Shown one piece after another: positions 33,996 through 43,000 of a stretch of 64,000 bases of DNA (positions are counted from its first letter, which is position 1; each line of letters opens with the position of its first letter). The translations under genes were made by a program, and so were the position numbers. Below the pieces are notes generated by a model. That model worked only from the letters and a program-made list of their open reading frames with translations. It searched no databases and was not told the DNA's origin. The stretch is from Bordetella sp. BOR01 (lineage in GTDB: Bacteria > Pseudomonadota > Gammaproteobacteria > Burkholderiales > Burkholderiaceae_B): assembly GCF_019218885.1 (NCBI RefSeq), contig NZ_JAHUWT010000003.1, forward strand, positions 992,001 to 1,056,000, written 5' to 3'.

Positions 33996-34673
33996 CTAGC
34001 CGTAGGAAAGCACCAGGCCCTGGATCAGGCGGGTCCAGCCATCCACCATGACGAACAGAAACAGCTTGAGCGGCATCGAGATAGTGACGGGCGACACCAT
34101 CATCATGCCCATCGCCAGCAGAATGTTCGATACGATCAAGTCGATGACCACAAAGGGCAGGTACAGCAGGAATCCCACCTGGAACGCCGCAGTCAGTTCC
34201 GACAACAGAAATGCCGGGATCAACACCAGCAGATCGTCTTCCTTCAGGTTGCGGGCCTGTTCCTGCCCCCACAGCTCGCGTGCGGTGCGCACGAAGAAGT
34301 CGCGCTGTTCTGGACGGCTGTGCTTGTACATGAAACCCCGCAAGGGCTCGGCTCCCCGCGTCACGGCGTCCATGATGCTGGTGATGCGGTTCGGTGGCGG
34401 CACCCCGGGCTCAGCCGACTCCATGGCCACACCAACCGTGCGCAGTTCGGTACCCATCTGCATGACGACAGGGCCCATCACATACGCGGACAGGATCAGG
34501 GCCAGGCCGTACAAAGCGATGTTGGGCGGCACCTGCTGAATACCCAGCGCATTGCGCACCAGCGTGAGCACGATGGCGATCTTCAGGAACGACGTGGTCA
34601 TCACCGCGGCCAGCGGCACCAGGGCCAGCAGGGCCAGGACAACGGCCAGGCTGATCGGATCGAACGAGGTCAT
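33996..34673 (-). CDS. bscR: T3SS export apparatus protein BscR (SctR)
   Basis: This 225-residue protein is the FliP/SctR core of the export gate. Characteristic segments are LVPLAAVMTTSFLKIAIVLT, VRNALGIQQVPPNIALYGLA, IPAFLLSELTAAFQVGFLLY, and LPFVVIDLIVSNILLAMGMM. ATG 34673 overlaps the bscQ stop by four bases. Confidence 0.96.
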   Translation of the reverse strand: MTSFDPISLAVVLALLALVPLAAVMTTSFLKIAIVLTLVRNALGIQQVPPNIALYGLALILSAYVMGPVVMQMGTELRTVGVAMESAEPGVPPPNRITSIMDAVTRGAEPLRGFMYKHSRPEQRDFFVRTARELWGQEQARNLKEDDLLVLIPAFLLSELTAAFQVGFLLYLPFVVIDLIVSNILLAMGMMMVSPVTISMPLKLFLFVMVDGWTRLIQGLVLSYG

Positions 34674-35755
34674 GCGGCACCCTTGCCCAGGGTGGCGATG
34701 GTAACGCCGATACGGCCGTCCACCTCGACGAGTTCCCCGGTGCCCACCAGCGCACCGTTGGCGCGGATCATGACCGGGCCATCGGCCAGCGGGCGTTGCA
34801 GGTCGAAGGTTTCGCCGGGCTGCAGCCGCTTGAGCTGCGCCAGCGACAGGCTGCGCTCGCCCAAGTCGAACGTCAGCCGTACCGGAACGGCATCGAGGTC
34901 CAGCGGCTCATCCGTCGTGCCGTCATCGGCCGGTTCTGCATTGGTAGTCTGGGTCATGATCGAAGTCCAGCCTTGAGTCACGATATAAGTGGATTGTTCG
35001 GCACGCACGCGCAAGCCCTGGCCTTGCGGCAGCGTGAGCCACAGATCGCCCTGCGGGCCGACGTAATACTCGTCGAACAGCACGACATCCTGCGGCTGCA
35101 GGCTGCGCAATTGCGCAGCGGGCAACTGCACCGCCCCCACGGTGGCGCGCAGCGCCACCGGCAGGGCGTCGACGTCGATGGAATTGTCCGGTTTCGGTGT
35201 CTGCGACAACAGACCGGCCAGCAGCATCAGGCCCAGCCCGTCGGTCTCGAGTACCGCGTACCCGGTATCGCCGGTCGCCTCGGCGCGCACGGTCAGCGTC
35301 CAGATGTGCGGCAGACGCGCCGCCCCGGCATCCAGGCTGCGCACATAGGCAGGCCCATTCGACGAGGACTGTTCCAACGCGGCCAGCACTTCGCCCAGCA
35401 GGGCTTCGAAGGCCATGGCTTGCAGGGCTTCGGGCACCGGGCCGGGCTGCAGGTCGGGCAGGCGCGCCGCCAGCCAGGCCGCCGGCGCCGCGGGCGGCAG
35501 GCTCAACCGCAGGGCGGCGCCGGCCCATTCCAGCTCGGCATGCAAACTGGCGGCCTGCACCAGCGGTTCCACGGCGCCGGGCGTGAATGCCAGCCGCCAT
35601 GCCGAGGCCGGGGCGTCCGCTGTCGCCCCGCCGGATGGCGCCAGCGCCACCCGCAGATCGGCACCGTGGCGAGCAATCAGGCTCAGGGCCTGCGCCTCGT
35701 TGCCGTTCAGGCGTGGCAGCGCGATGCGCGGCGCTAGGTTCATCGAATCCATCAT
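34670..35755 (-). CDS. bscQ: T3SS cytoplasmic sorting-platform protein BscQ (SctQ)
   Basis: This is a 361-residue C-ring/sorting platform protein. The C-terminal SPOA/FliN-like domain is clear: VPVRLTFDLGERSLSLAQLK, LQPGETFDLQRPLADGPVMI, and GELVEVDGRIGVTIATLG. An internal SPOA-like region is around 190-260 (VALRATVGAVQLPAAQLRSL). Many SctQ genes also make a short C-terminal form from an internal start; none was proved here. The start is uncertain (ATG at 35755, 35752 or 35743). It lies 13 bases after bscP. Confidence 0.88.
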   Translation of the reverse strand: MMDSMNLAPRIALPRLNGNEAQALSLIARHGADLRVALAPSGGATADAPASAWRLAFTPGAVEPLVQAASLHAELEWAGAALRLSLPPAAPAAWLAARLPDLQPGPVPEALQAMAFEALLGEVLAALEQSSSNGPAYVRSLDAGAARLPHIWTLTVRAEATGDTGYAVLETDGLGLMLLAGLLSQTPKPDNSIDVDALPVALRATVGAVQLPAAQLRSLQPQDVVLFDEYYVGPQGDLWLTLPQGQGLRVRAEQSTYIVTQGWTSIMTQTTNAEPADDGTTDEPLDLDAVPVRLTFDLGERSLSLAQLKRLQPGETFDLQRPLADGPVMIRANGALVGTGELVEVDGRIGVTIATLGKGAA

Positions 35756-35768
35756 GCCTACAAAATCG

Positions 35769-36332
35769 TCATGGCGCGCCCGGATCAGCCGCCTCTTCTA
35801 ATAAACAGGGATCTTCGGGATCGTCGGTCGACACGCGCACCAGCGCGGGCCGCGCCAACGACTGCGCCATCTCTTGGGCAAGCACGCGGGCGGAACCGCA
35901 CAGCCGCTCGCGCGAGGCTTCATTGGCGCACACGAATCCGGCCACCAGACGGCCCGCTTCCTCATATACGGCCAACGTCACGCCCGGCAGCATGTCGTCT
36001 TTGAGCTCGATGCGTACTTCGCGGCGGCCAGCGCTGCCATCGCCCACCAGCAGCCGGTCGGCCGAGCTGGCCAACATATCGGCCAGGCCTTCTGGCGGAT
36101 CGAAAGTACCGGGCGCAGCGGTGCCCTGCGGCACGCCGAACAGCGCGAACGGCCGCGGCGTGGCCGCGGGCGTGTCGGCAGGCGCCGCGCCATCGCCCTG
36201 GGCCATCGCCTGCTCGAACGCCCGGCGATCCGCATCAGAGGCGTCGCGCCGCGTTTCCGCGCCTGATTCAGGCAAGTCGGGCATGCCTTGGGGAATGGCC
36301 GTTTCCAGCCCGATGCGACGATCAATGCTCAT
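35769..36332 (-). CDS. bscP: T3SS needle-length/substrate-switch protein BscP (SctP)
   Basis: This is a 187-residue protein in the position of bscP, between bscO and bscQ. It has a Pro/Ala-rich, probably flexible first half and a compact C-terminal half (REVRIELKDDMLPGVTLAVY, LVAGFVCANEASRERLC) like the substrate-switch domain of SctP proteins. Length is short for the family, which varies with needle length. ATG 36332 ([10 protein letters not shown]) overlaps the bscO stop as ATGA. Confidence 0.78.
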   Translation of the reverse strand: MSIDRRIGLETAIPQGMPDLPESGAETRRDASDADRRAFEQAMAQGDGAAPADTPAATPRPFALFGVPQGTAAPGTFDPPEGLADMLASSADRLLVGDGSAGRREVRIELKDDMLPGVTLAVYEEAGRLVAGFVCANEASRERLCGSARVLAQEMAQSLARPALVRVSTDDPEDPCLLEEAADPGAP

Positions 36333-36835
36333 GCCGGCTCGTATTCCTCGTGCTGTTCCCAATCGTTGCGGTCGCGCGCCACCGCCGCGACCTCTTCCAT
36401 CTCGAGGTCTTCCTTGCGCTCCATTTCCTTCAGGTGCTCGGCCAAGTTCACTTGGGCCAGCTCGACGAATTTCTCGGTCGTGCGCGTCGCGTCGCGGTGG
36501 TGCGTGCGGCGCTCGGCCAGCGCCTGGGCTTCGCGCTCGACTTGCTTGCCTGCCTCATCCAGCACCGTCTCGTGCTGGCGCTCGTCCTCGCGCAGTCCGG
36601 CCACGCCTTGCAGCACGTCTTCGATGTCACGCACCCGTACCAGGCGGCTGCACAGATCGCCATACATGTCCGACTCGCGCTGTTGCGCCCAGTGGCGAAA
36701 CTGCTGCAAATCATGCTCGGCCGCCAAGCGTGCCTGCTCGGCATCGGCATGCACCTGCCGCTGGCGGACCACGGCCAGTTCGGCTTGGCCTTCGCGAAAC
36801 CGCTTGATAGCCAGCAGCTCGTCGAACATGCTCAT
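36329..36835 (-). CDS. bscO: T3SS stalk protein BscO (SctO)
   Basis: This is a 168-residue, very charged protein predicted to be a long antiparallel coiled coil ([39 protein letters not shown]), as expected for the SctO/FliJ stalk that inserts into the ATPase hexamer. It lies next to bscN with an ATGA overlap. Sequence conservation is low in this family, so position and coiled coil carry the call. Confidence 0.85.
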   Translation of the reverse strand: MSMFDELLAIKRFREGQAELAVVRQRQVHADAEQARLAAEHDLQQFRHWAQQRESDMYGDLCSRLVRVRDIEDVLQGVAGLREDERQHETVLDEAGKQVEREAQALAERRTHHRDATRTTEKFVELAQVNLAEHLKEMERKEDLEMEEVAAVARDRNDWEQHEEYEPA

Positions 36836-38166
36836 GGTGCCGCCCCCGCAATGGCGGTCATGCTCGCCAGCGCCTCGGCCAGGGTCGTGTGCTCGTCGGT
36901 GCGCTGCTTCAAGAAGGTGTTGATCGCGTCGATCTTGTCGATGGCCTCGTCAGTAACGGCATCGCCGCCGCGCTTGTACTCGCCGATCTTCACCAACAGC
37001 TCGACTTCCTGGTATTTGGCCATTAGCTCGCGAAACCGGCCGGCCAGGCGCTTGTGTTCCGGGGTGATCACGGCGTTCATCACGCGGCTCGCCGAGGCCA
37101 GCACGTCGATCGCCGGATAATGGTTCAATGCCCCAAGCCGCCGCGACAACACAATATGCCCGTCCAGAATCGAACGCGTCTCGTCGGCAATAGGCTCGGT
37201 CATGTCGTCGCCTTCCACCAGCACGGTGTACAGCGCGGTGATCGAGCCATGCTGGTTCATGCCAGCACGCTCCATCAGCTTGGGCAACGTGGCGAACACC
37301 GACGGCGGATACCCGCGCCGCGTCGGCGGCTCGCCGGCCGCCAGGCCGATTTCGCGCTGGGCGCGCGCAAAGCGCGTCACCGAATCCATCAAGAACAGCA
37401 CCCGCTTGCCCTGGTCGCGGAAGTATTCGGCAATGGCCGTGGCCACATACGCCGCCTTGGCGCGCTCCATCGACGATTTATCGCTGGTGGCGCACACGAT
37501 CACGCTCTTGCGGCGGCCTTCGGGCCCAAGCTCGTGTTCCAGAAACTCGCGCACCTCGCGGCCGCGTTCGCCGATCAAGGCCACCACGGTCACGTCCACG
37601 TCGGCACCTTTTACCAACATACCCATCAGGGTGGATTTGCCGCCGCCGGCCGCGGCGAAAATGCCCATGCGCTGCCCTTCCCCGCAGGTCAACACCCCAT
37701 CCAGGGCGCGCACGCCCAATTCAAGCGGCTGCCGGATGATGCGTCGCGTCAGCGGATCGGGCGCCTCGGCGAACACCGGGTAGAACTTGTTGGCCTCGAG
37801 CGGCCCCAGTTCGGCCTCGTCCAGCGGGCGCCCCAGCCCGTCGAGCACCCGGCCCAGCAGGCCGGCGCCGACCGGCACCATGTGCGCCCGGCCGGTGGGA
37901 ATCACCTCGGTGGCCGACGAGATGCCGTACATATCGCCGATCGGGGTCAGCAGGGCGGCATCGCGGGCGAAGCCCACCACCTCGCCCTTCATTTCGAAGT
38001 CTTCGCCAGGATTGCGCAAGATGCAGACTTCGCCCACTTTTACTGTGGGCACTACCGCCTTGATGATGGTGCCGATCACCTGGGTCACGCGCCCCTTGAT
38101 GCGCAGGGTAGGCGTATCCTGCAGCGCCATTTCCAGCATCTCGGTGATGTAGTCGAATTGCCGCAT
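36832..38166 (-). CDS. bscN: T3SS ATPase BscN (SctN)
   Basis: This 444-residue ATPase powers unfolding and delivery of substrates. The Walker A region is [16 protein letters not shown] near residue 170, Walker B is [20 protein letters not shown], and further blocks are [19 protein letters not shown] and [20 protein letters not shown]. It has the N-terminal beta-barrel and C-terminal helical domain of the F1/FliI family. ATG 38166 is 12 bases after the bscL stop. Confidence 0.97.
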   Translation of the reverse strand: MRQFDYITEMLEMALQDTPTLRIKGRVTQVIGTIIKAVVPTVKVGEVCILRNPGEDFEMKGEVVGFARDAALLTPIGDMYGISSATEVIPTGRAHMVPVGAGLLGRVLDGLGRPLDEAELGPLEANKFYPVFAEAPDPLTRRIIRQPLELGVRALDGVLTCGEGQRMGIFAAAGGGKSTLMGMLVKGADVDVTVVALIGERGREVREFLEHELGPEGRRKSVIVCATSDKSSMERAKAAYVATAIAEYFRDQGKRVLFLMDSVTRFARAQREIGLAAGEPPTRRGYPPSVFATLPKLMERAGMNQHGSITALYTVLVEGDDMTEPIADETRSILDGHIVLSRRLGALNHYPAIDVLASASRVMNAVITPEHKRLAGRFRELMAKYQEVELLVKIGEYKRGGDAVTDEAIDKIDAINTFLKQRTDEHTTLAEALASMTAIAGAAP

Positions 38167-38178
38167 GACTGCCGCGTC

Positions 38179-38817
38179 CTAGATCCGGCTGCCCAGCGTA
38201 CGCTGGAAGGCACCGCGCAGCGCCTGGATCTGGCCGTCCAGGCTGGCCTCGACCATGCCAATCTCGCTTTCCAGGATGCACGCGCCGCGCGGCAACCGCC
38301 CGTCTGCCAGGATGTCCAGGTAGCCCACGCCGGGATACGCGGCCAGCAATTCATTGATCTGCTCGCGCACGGCGTCTACCTCGGCCGGGTTCAGCCGCAG
38401 CGTCATCTGCTTTTGGTTGCGCACGACCGCCAGGGCATTGCGCACTACAGTCATGATCTTCTCGCGATCATCGAAACCGTCGACCACCTTGCGCACTGCC
38501 GCCATCACGAGGTCGACCATTTCATTCTCGACACTGGCGAAATACTCGACCGTGCGGCCGACCGTCTCGATCATTTTCTCGGCCTGGTCCAGCAGCGCCT
38601 CTTCTTTGCCATCGGCGTAGCCGCGCTGGCGTTCGGCCTCGAAGGCGGCGTTCGCGCCATCCAGAACGGCCTGGGCTTGCGTCCGCGCATTCTCCAGCAT
38701 GGCCTGCGCCTCGACCAACGCGGCATGATCGGCCGCCCGCAGCACCTGGACGGCGGGATCCACACGGGTGGCCAGTTGCCGGGGGGTCAGCGGATCGCGG
38801 GGAATGAGGAATGCCAT
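38179..38817 (-). CDS. bscL: T3SS ATPase regulator BscL (SctL)
   Basis: This is a 212-residue stator-like protein that ties the ATPase to the sorting platform (FliH/SctL family). It begins MAFLIPRDPLTPRQLATRVD, has a coiled-coil middle with GYADGKEEALLDQAEKMIET and a C-terminal domain with LRLNPAEVDAVREQINELL and GACILESEIGMVEASLDGQI. The last two blocks are typical. Its start overlaps the end of bscK by 31 bases. Confidence 0.93.
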   Translation of the reverse strand: MAFLIPRDPLTPRQLATRVDPAVQVLRAADHAALVEAQAMLENARTQAQAVLDGANAAFEAERQRGYADGKEEALLDQAEKMIETVGRTVEYFASVENEMVDLVMAAVRKVVDGFDDREKIMTVVRNALAVVRNQKQMTLRLNPAEVDAVREQINELLAAYPGVGYLDILADGRLPRGACILESEIGMVEASLDGQIQALRGAFQRTLGSRI

Positions 38818-39431
38818 GATGGTTCAATTGTTTTCAGGACGCCCAGTGCCAATGCCAAGGCTTCGGGCTCGCTGCAGGGCGCATCGCCGACGGGCATGGC
38901 GGGCAGCTTCAGTTCGGCCCGGGCCAGTATTTCCGGCCCGCCCGGGCGCAGGGCAGCCACCAGCGTGGCACGCCCCAGTTGGTCGACCTCCTGTGCCGAT
39001 ACGGTCGCACTGAGGGTGTTGCCCGCTGCCCAACCGGGATGCAAAGCAGCAGCCGGTTCACGTGCGAAGGCCAGCGCGTCTTGCCCCAGGGTGGCAATCA
39101 GTTGCCTGACTTCAGAACCGGCGATCACTTGGCGCAGATGCGGCGCGCATAGGGTCACCCCGATCATGCGCGTACAGTGTTCCAGGCGCACGGCCGGCAG
39201 CAGTGCCAGCGCCAGCGCGGGCTGAGCCGGATCGCGCACCGGACGATGCAGCATGCCGATGCGGGCCAGGATCTCGCGCGACCAGTGGCGATGCCAGGCG
39301 CCATCCAACCGGCCGGGCAGGGCGATACCATCCGGGGCGAACTCGGCATGCCGACTGGGGTGCAGCGTACGGCTGGGTAGCTGGTTGAACGCCACCAGCC
39401 TGGCACCGAACAGGGCCGCCAAGTCCGTCAT
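38787..39431 (-). CDS. bscK: T3SS sorting-platform protein BscK (SctK)
   Basis: This 214-residue protein is in the conserved position between bscJ and bscL. SctK proteins join the inner ring to SctQ. Visible blocks are FNQLPSRTLHPSRHAEFAPD, LALLPAVRLEHCTRMIGVTL and LIATLGQDALAFAREPA, in line with YscK-like proteins. ATG 39431 overlaps bscJ by four bases. Confidence 0.85.
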   Translation of the reverse strand: MTDLAALFGARLVAFNQLPSRTLHPSRHAEFAPDGIALPGRLDGAWHRHWSREILARIGMLHRPVRDPAQPALALALLPAVRLEHCTRMIGVTLCAPHLRQVIAGSEVRQLIATLGQDALAFAREPAAALHPGWAAGNTLSATVSAQEVDQLGRATLVAALRPGGPEILARAELKLPAMPVGDAPCSEPEALALALGVLKTIEPSWHSSFPAIR

Positions 39432-40288
39432 GCGGTGCTACCCTCGGAGCCCGGCTCGCGGCGCGGAGACGGCTTGAGCTTTGGCCCGAATGGCCAGCCT
39501 TGGCGCCACAGCAGGTAAGCCAGCGCGCCAGCCAGCCCAAGCGCCAGCAAGATCAGCAGGGCCAGCACCACACCCAGCGGCGTGGCCGAACCGGCGCCGA
39601 CCTGGAACCCGAGAACGCTGGTCAGGGTCGGCGCGTGCGTGGGCGTGGCTGCCGGTTGGGCCGACACCAGGGCAATCGACACCCGGTCTTCGGTCAGGCC
39701 CGGAATCGCATGCGTCACCAGCTTGCGTATCTGCGGCTGCAGCGCATCCAGGCTGTAGCCCATCTGGTGCTTGATGAACACGGCCGCGGTCGAAGGCGTA
39801 GTGTTCTCGCCCACGCCACCGCGCTCGGGCAGCACCACATGTACGCGGGCCGCCAGCACGCCGTCCATTTGCGACAGCGTGTTGGCCAATTCCTGCGACA
39901 GGGCATAGATGTAGCGGGCGCGCTCTTCCAGCGGCGAGGACACCAGGCCTTCCTTGCGGAATATCTGGCCCATGCCGTCAAAGCGTTCGCGCGGCAGGCC
40001 CCGGGCGCGCAGGATATCCAGCGCACGAGCGACTTCATTGCCGGCCACCGACACCGACACCCCTTCTTTAGTAGCGGTTTTTTCGGCCTGGATGCCTGAA
40101 TCCAGCAGCACCGACAGCACCTCGTTGGCCTCGCTCTCGTTGGCAGCCGCAAACAGCGTGACGCGCGAGCCGCACGCCGCCAGCAACACCAGCAGGGCGG
40201 CGGCCAACAGCATGCGCAGGCGTCCCACACCGTACCAACCGGCACGCCGGCCCGACATCGGCCCCAAAGGGTACGACAAGGCCTGCAT
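39428..40288 (-). CDS. bscJ: T3SS inner-ring lipoprotein BscJ (SctJ)
   Basis: This is a 286-residue lipoprotein of the YscJ/PrgK/FliF family that forms the inner-membrane ring. A signal peptide ends in the lipobox LLVLLAACGS, with the lipidated Cys about residue 40 from the chosen start. Two ring-building domains follow (SEANEVLSVLLDSGIQAEKT and ARVHVVLPERGG), then a C-terminal membrane segment (LGVVLALLILLALGLAGALA) and a basic tail. ATG 40288 shares a base with the bscI stop; later ATGs (MSGRR, MLLAA) are also possible and would shorten the signal peptide to normal length. Confidence 0.94.
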   Translation of the reverse strand: MQALSYPLGPMSGRRAGWYGVGRLRMLLAAALLVLLAACGSRVTLFAAANESEANEVLSVLLDSGIQAEKTATKEGVSVSVAGNEVARALDILRARGLPRERFDGMGQIFRKEGLVSSPLEERARYIYALSQELANTLSQMDGVLAARVHVVLPERGGVGENTTPSTAAVFIKHQMGYSLDALQPQIRKLVTHAIPGLTEDRVSIALVSAQPAATPTHAPTLTSVLGFQVGAGSATPLGVVLALLILLALGLAGALAYLLWRQGWPFGPKLKPSPRREPGSEGSTA

Positions 40289-40701
40289 CACGACATCCTG
40301 ACCAGCGTATCGACGTTCTGGGTCGTGCGCGATACCGCCTTGCCGACCAGTTCGTATTGCACCGACACCTGCAACAGGTCTGCCTGCACTTTCAGCATGT
40401 CGCCGATGGCCGGCCGCGCGGCCACCTGTTCCAGGCTGCCGGCAATGCCCTGCCATTTCTGCGAAAACTCGGTCATTGTGGATTGCAAACTGGCCAGAAT
40501 CTGGTTGCCCAAGGTAGGCAAAGGCTCGGCTGCCGGCCCCAGCGCCGACTGCAGCGCGGCCTGCACTCCCGTCAGCTCGGCAGGAACGGGCGCATTCATC
40601 AGCGAATTGAATTGCGCCGTGGCCAGCGCGGTGGGTTCGGCCGGCGCAACCGGCGGTGTCAGTACAGGCGCCATGGCGGCGGACAGCGCAGCTATTTCCA
40701 T
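40288..40701 (-). CDS. bscI: T3SS inner rod protein BscI (SctI)
   Basis: This 137-residue protein forms the inner rod that anchors the needle. It has an Ala-rich N-terminal region, an amphipathic helix region, and a C-terminus with LLQVSVQYELVGKAVSRTTQ followed by NVDTLVRMS, the conserved SctI end. It is first of the core structural genes after the chaperone-like gene and just before bscJ. Confidence 0.93.
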   Translation of the reverse strand: MEIAALSAAMAPVLTPPVAPAEPTALATAQFNSLMNAPVPAELTGVQAALQSALGPAAEPLPTLGNQILASLQSTMTEFSQKWQGIAGSLEQVAARPAIGDMLKVQADLLQVSVQYELVGKAVSRTTQNVDTLVRMS

Positions 40702-40746
40702 GTTTTCCCAGCTCCGTGATCAGCCGTTGAGCAAACGGCGGGCATC

Positions 40747-41190
40747 TTATGTTGTTTGACTCGAATCCAATCCCAGCAGGCTGCGCGCCAAGCGCGCGCC
40801 TTCGCCATCCTGTCCGGCCACGGCTTGCAGCACCCGGCGGCTTTCGGCGTTGCGGCCGGATAACTGCAACGCCAGGCCGCGCCAGGCATGCAGCGTGCCC
40901 AGTTCGCCGGCATCGGCCGCGGGCGCATTCTCCAGCAACTGCACGGCTTGCGCGGCCTGGCCCGCATTCATGTAGGCCACAGCCAGGCCGATGCTGGGAT
41001 AGGCGCGCGTGGGCCGCACTTGCCGCAGGGCACCAAAGATGGTGCCGGCACGCGCCACGTCGCCAGCCGCTGCCGCCAGGAGTCCGATCTCGGCAAGCAG
41101 GCGCGCCTCGTCCGCATCAAGCACAAAAGCCGTCTCGGCTGAGACGGCTGTTCCGGTGGCGCCCTGCGGGGCGCGTGGCATGTCAGGCAT
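40747..41190 (-). CDS. TPR-type T3SS chaperone, Bcr4-like position
   Basis: This 147-residue protein is made of helical repeats of TPR type (LLAEIGLLAAAAGDVARAGT, GLAVAYMNAGQAAQAVQLLE, RGLALQLSGRNAESRRVLQ). In Bordetella the gene just before bscI is bcr4, reported to be the chaperone of the inner rod protein. Its position fits that role; an alternative is a YscG-like needle-chaperone function. The start is provisional. It lies 45 bases before bscI. Confidence 0.6.
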   Translation of the reverse strand: MPDMPRAPQGATGTAVSAETAFVLDADEARLLAEIGLLAAAAGDVARAGTIFGALRQVRPTRAYPSIGLAVAYMNAGQAAQAVQLLENAPAADAGELGTLHAWRGLALQLSGRNAESRRVLQAVAGQDGEGARLARSLLGLDSSQTT

Positions 41191-41202
41191 ATCGCATAGC
41201 CG

Positions 41203-41712
41203 TCATGCGCCGGCCTCGCGCGCAGTCAAATTCAGCAGAGCCTGGGCGCGGGCCCGCGCCTGTCCATGCCGGCCCGAGGTGCCGGCCAGCTCCAGCACGC
41301 GTACCAACTCTGCGCGAGCCGACTCGGTGTCGGCTTGGGCCAACTGGCACTCGGCCACCCGCAACGCCGCGTCCGGCGTGTCAGGGTACAGGGTGCCGAT
41401 CAGCGAATAAATGCAGATCGCTTCGTCATAGCGACCAACCATCTGCAAGCACAAGGCCAGGCCGGACAGATAATGCTTGCGCGTCGCGCCGTACTGCGAC
41501 AGAAACGCGAATAGCGGCAGCGCCTGGGCATATTGGTGTTGCGCCACGTGGGCGTATGCCAGGGCGTAGATCACTTCGAGCTGCTGCGCGCTCATCCGCT
41601 TGCTGCTTGCCAACTCTGACAAGCCTTGATGCAAGGCCTGGCCGAAGGGCGAGCGCTCGGTAGGGGCAGGGGATTGGGACAACGTCGTCTCCGGTTTGCG
41701 GCCAGTGTTCAA
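41203..41712 (-). CDS. bcrH2: translocator chaperone, SycD/LcrH family (BcrH2)
   Basis: This 169-residue TPR chaperone is of the class that keeps pore-forming translocators soluble. TPR blocks are IYALAYAHVAQHQYAQALPL, YLSGLALCLQMVGRYDEAIC and ALRVAECQLAQADTESARAE. Its start overlaps the bopB stop by four bases, so bopB is its likely client. It is one of two LcrH-like genes that flank the two translocators. Confidence 0.85.
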   Translation of the reverse strand: MNTGRKPETTLSQSPAPTERSPFGQALHQGLSELASSKRMSAQQLEVIYALAYAHVAQHQYAQALPLFAFLSQYGATRKHYLSGLALCLQMVGRYDEAICIYSLIGTLYPDTPDAALRVAECQLAQADTESARAELVRVLELAGTSGRHGQARARAQALLNLTAREAGA

Positions 41713-42974
41713 ACCATGGCCCGCTTGCTGATATTGGCGGTGACCTGGCTCATGCTGTCGGCCGCGGCATTGATCATTTTGCTTACCATCTGCATGGATT
41801 CGTCCATGGCTTGCAGGATTTCCTTCAGTTTTTCGCGATCTTCGTTCATGGCCGCCTGCAGCTTGGCCATCAGCGCTTCCAGCAATTTCTTGTCGGCCAA
41901 GGCCTTGTCGGCATCTTCGCGCTTCTCGGCAGTCTTGATGGTTTCCACGCCCCGGCCCACCGAGCCCACGCCCTGCACCACCGCGGCCACGCCGCGCACG
42001 ACTTCGGTAGTGCTCTTGAGCACGTCGGTTACCGTACGTGCGGTCTGCGCACTGACGTTGCCGACCGCATTGGCTGCGCCGGCAAACGCGCCCGCACCCA
42101 TCGAGGCCACCGTCATCACCACCGCCACGGTCAGGGTCGCGGCCAGCCCCACCCCCATGGCGACATAACCCGCGGTGGCTTCATCCGCGCCCGCCACCGA
42201 CGCGATCGCGCCCGCCATCTTGCCCAGGCCGCCGGGATCCACCAGAATCGTGCCAGTCATCACCATGGCAGGCCCGGCCACGATGGCGCCGATTTTCTGG
42301 GCCAGATCGGGGTCCACCCCGAAGGCCGTGAGCAAACCCGCCACAGCCTGGGTAATCCCATTGCTGATACTGATCTCGGGGCCGCCGCATTCGGACGATA
42401 TTTGGGTAGCCACCATCGATACCGCGGCCGCCACGGCAATCGCCGCCAGCGTGCACATGATCGGGCCCGCCGCCCCGGCGGTAGCCGCCGTGACCGCCAC
42501 CGCGGCCACCACCATCAGCGCGGCGGCCAATGCCGCCACGATGGCGCCGAGCCAGCCGAAGATCTTGCCGAAGATGCCGCCGCTTTCAGCCTCTTTGCTC
42601 TTCTCGATCCATTCATTGATCTTCGCGATCTGCTTTTCGTTGTTCTTCTGCTGATTGATGCGATTGGCTTCGATGTTTTCCTTGGCGCTCTCAAGCTGCC
42701 GGTCTTGCGACTTGGTCTTTAGCGCGCGCAGCAAATCCACCATCTCGTCGGCGGTGAACTCGCGGCTGGGGGAAGCAATGGCCGGCTGGCCGTTGGCATT
42801 GGCCAACGCGCCAGGCGCAGACCCCTTGGACGAGGTCACCATGCTGGCCCATTGCGATGCCAGCGCGCTCAGGTCGATGCCTTGCGCCAGGCGCAGCGCC
42901 GCTTCGGCGCCAATCGGGGCACCCGTGGCATCGGGCACGCCAGCCGACATCGGAGGGGTGGAACGGATTTCCAT
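41709..42974 (-). CDS. bopB: T3SS translocator BopB (SctE)
   Basis: This is a 421-residue YopB/SipB-like pore-forming translocator. It has a coiled-coil part (about 90-128), then a long hydrophobic Ala/Val-rich region (about 140-195, including WLGAIVAALAAALMVVAAVA) and a second hydrophobic region (about 280-310, MGVGLAATLTVAVVMTVASM), followed by a charged coiled coil (KREDADKALADKKLLEALMA). ATG 42974 has AGGAG upstream. An in-frame TTG at 43004 overlaps the bopD stop and is less likely. It lies between bopD and bcrH2. Confidence 0.92.
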   Translation of the reverse strand: MEIRSTPPMSAGVPDATGAPIGAEAALRLAQGIDLSALASQWASMVTSSKGSAPGALANANGQPAIASPSREFTADEMVDLLRALKTKSQDRQLESAKENIEANRINQQKNNEKQIAKINEWIEKSKEAESGGIFGKIFGWLGAIVAALAAALMVVAAVAVTAATAGAAGPIMCTLAAIAVAAAVSMVATQISSECGGPEISISNGITQAVAGLLTAFGVDPDLAQKIGAIVAGPAMVMTGTILVDPGGLGKMAGAIASVAGADEATAGYVAMGVGLAATLTVAVVMTVASMGAGAFAGAANAVGNVSAQTARTVTDVLKSTTEVVRGVAAVVQGVGSVGRGVETIKTAEKREDADKALADKKLLEALMAKLQAAMNEDREKLKEILQAMDESMQMVSKMINAAADSMSQVTANISKRAMV

Positions 42975-43000
42975 GGTCAGGCTCCTGGCCGCGACGGGCG

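Noticed and set aside
37054-39225. 723-codon plus-strand frame opposite bscN-bscK
   Set aside because: It is antisense to conserved T3SS genes and lacks recognisable domains.
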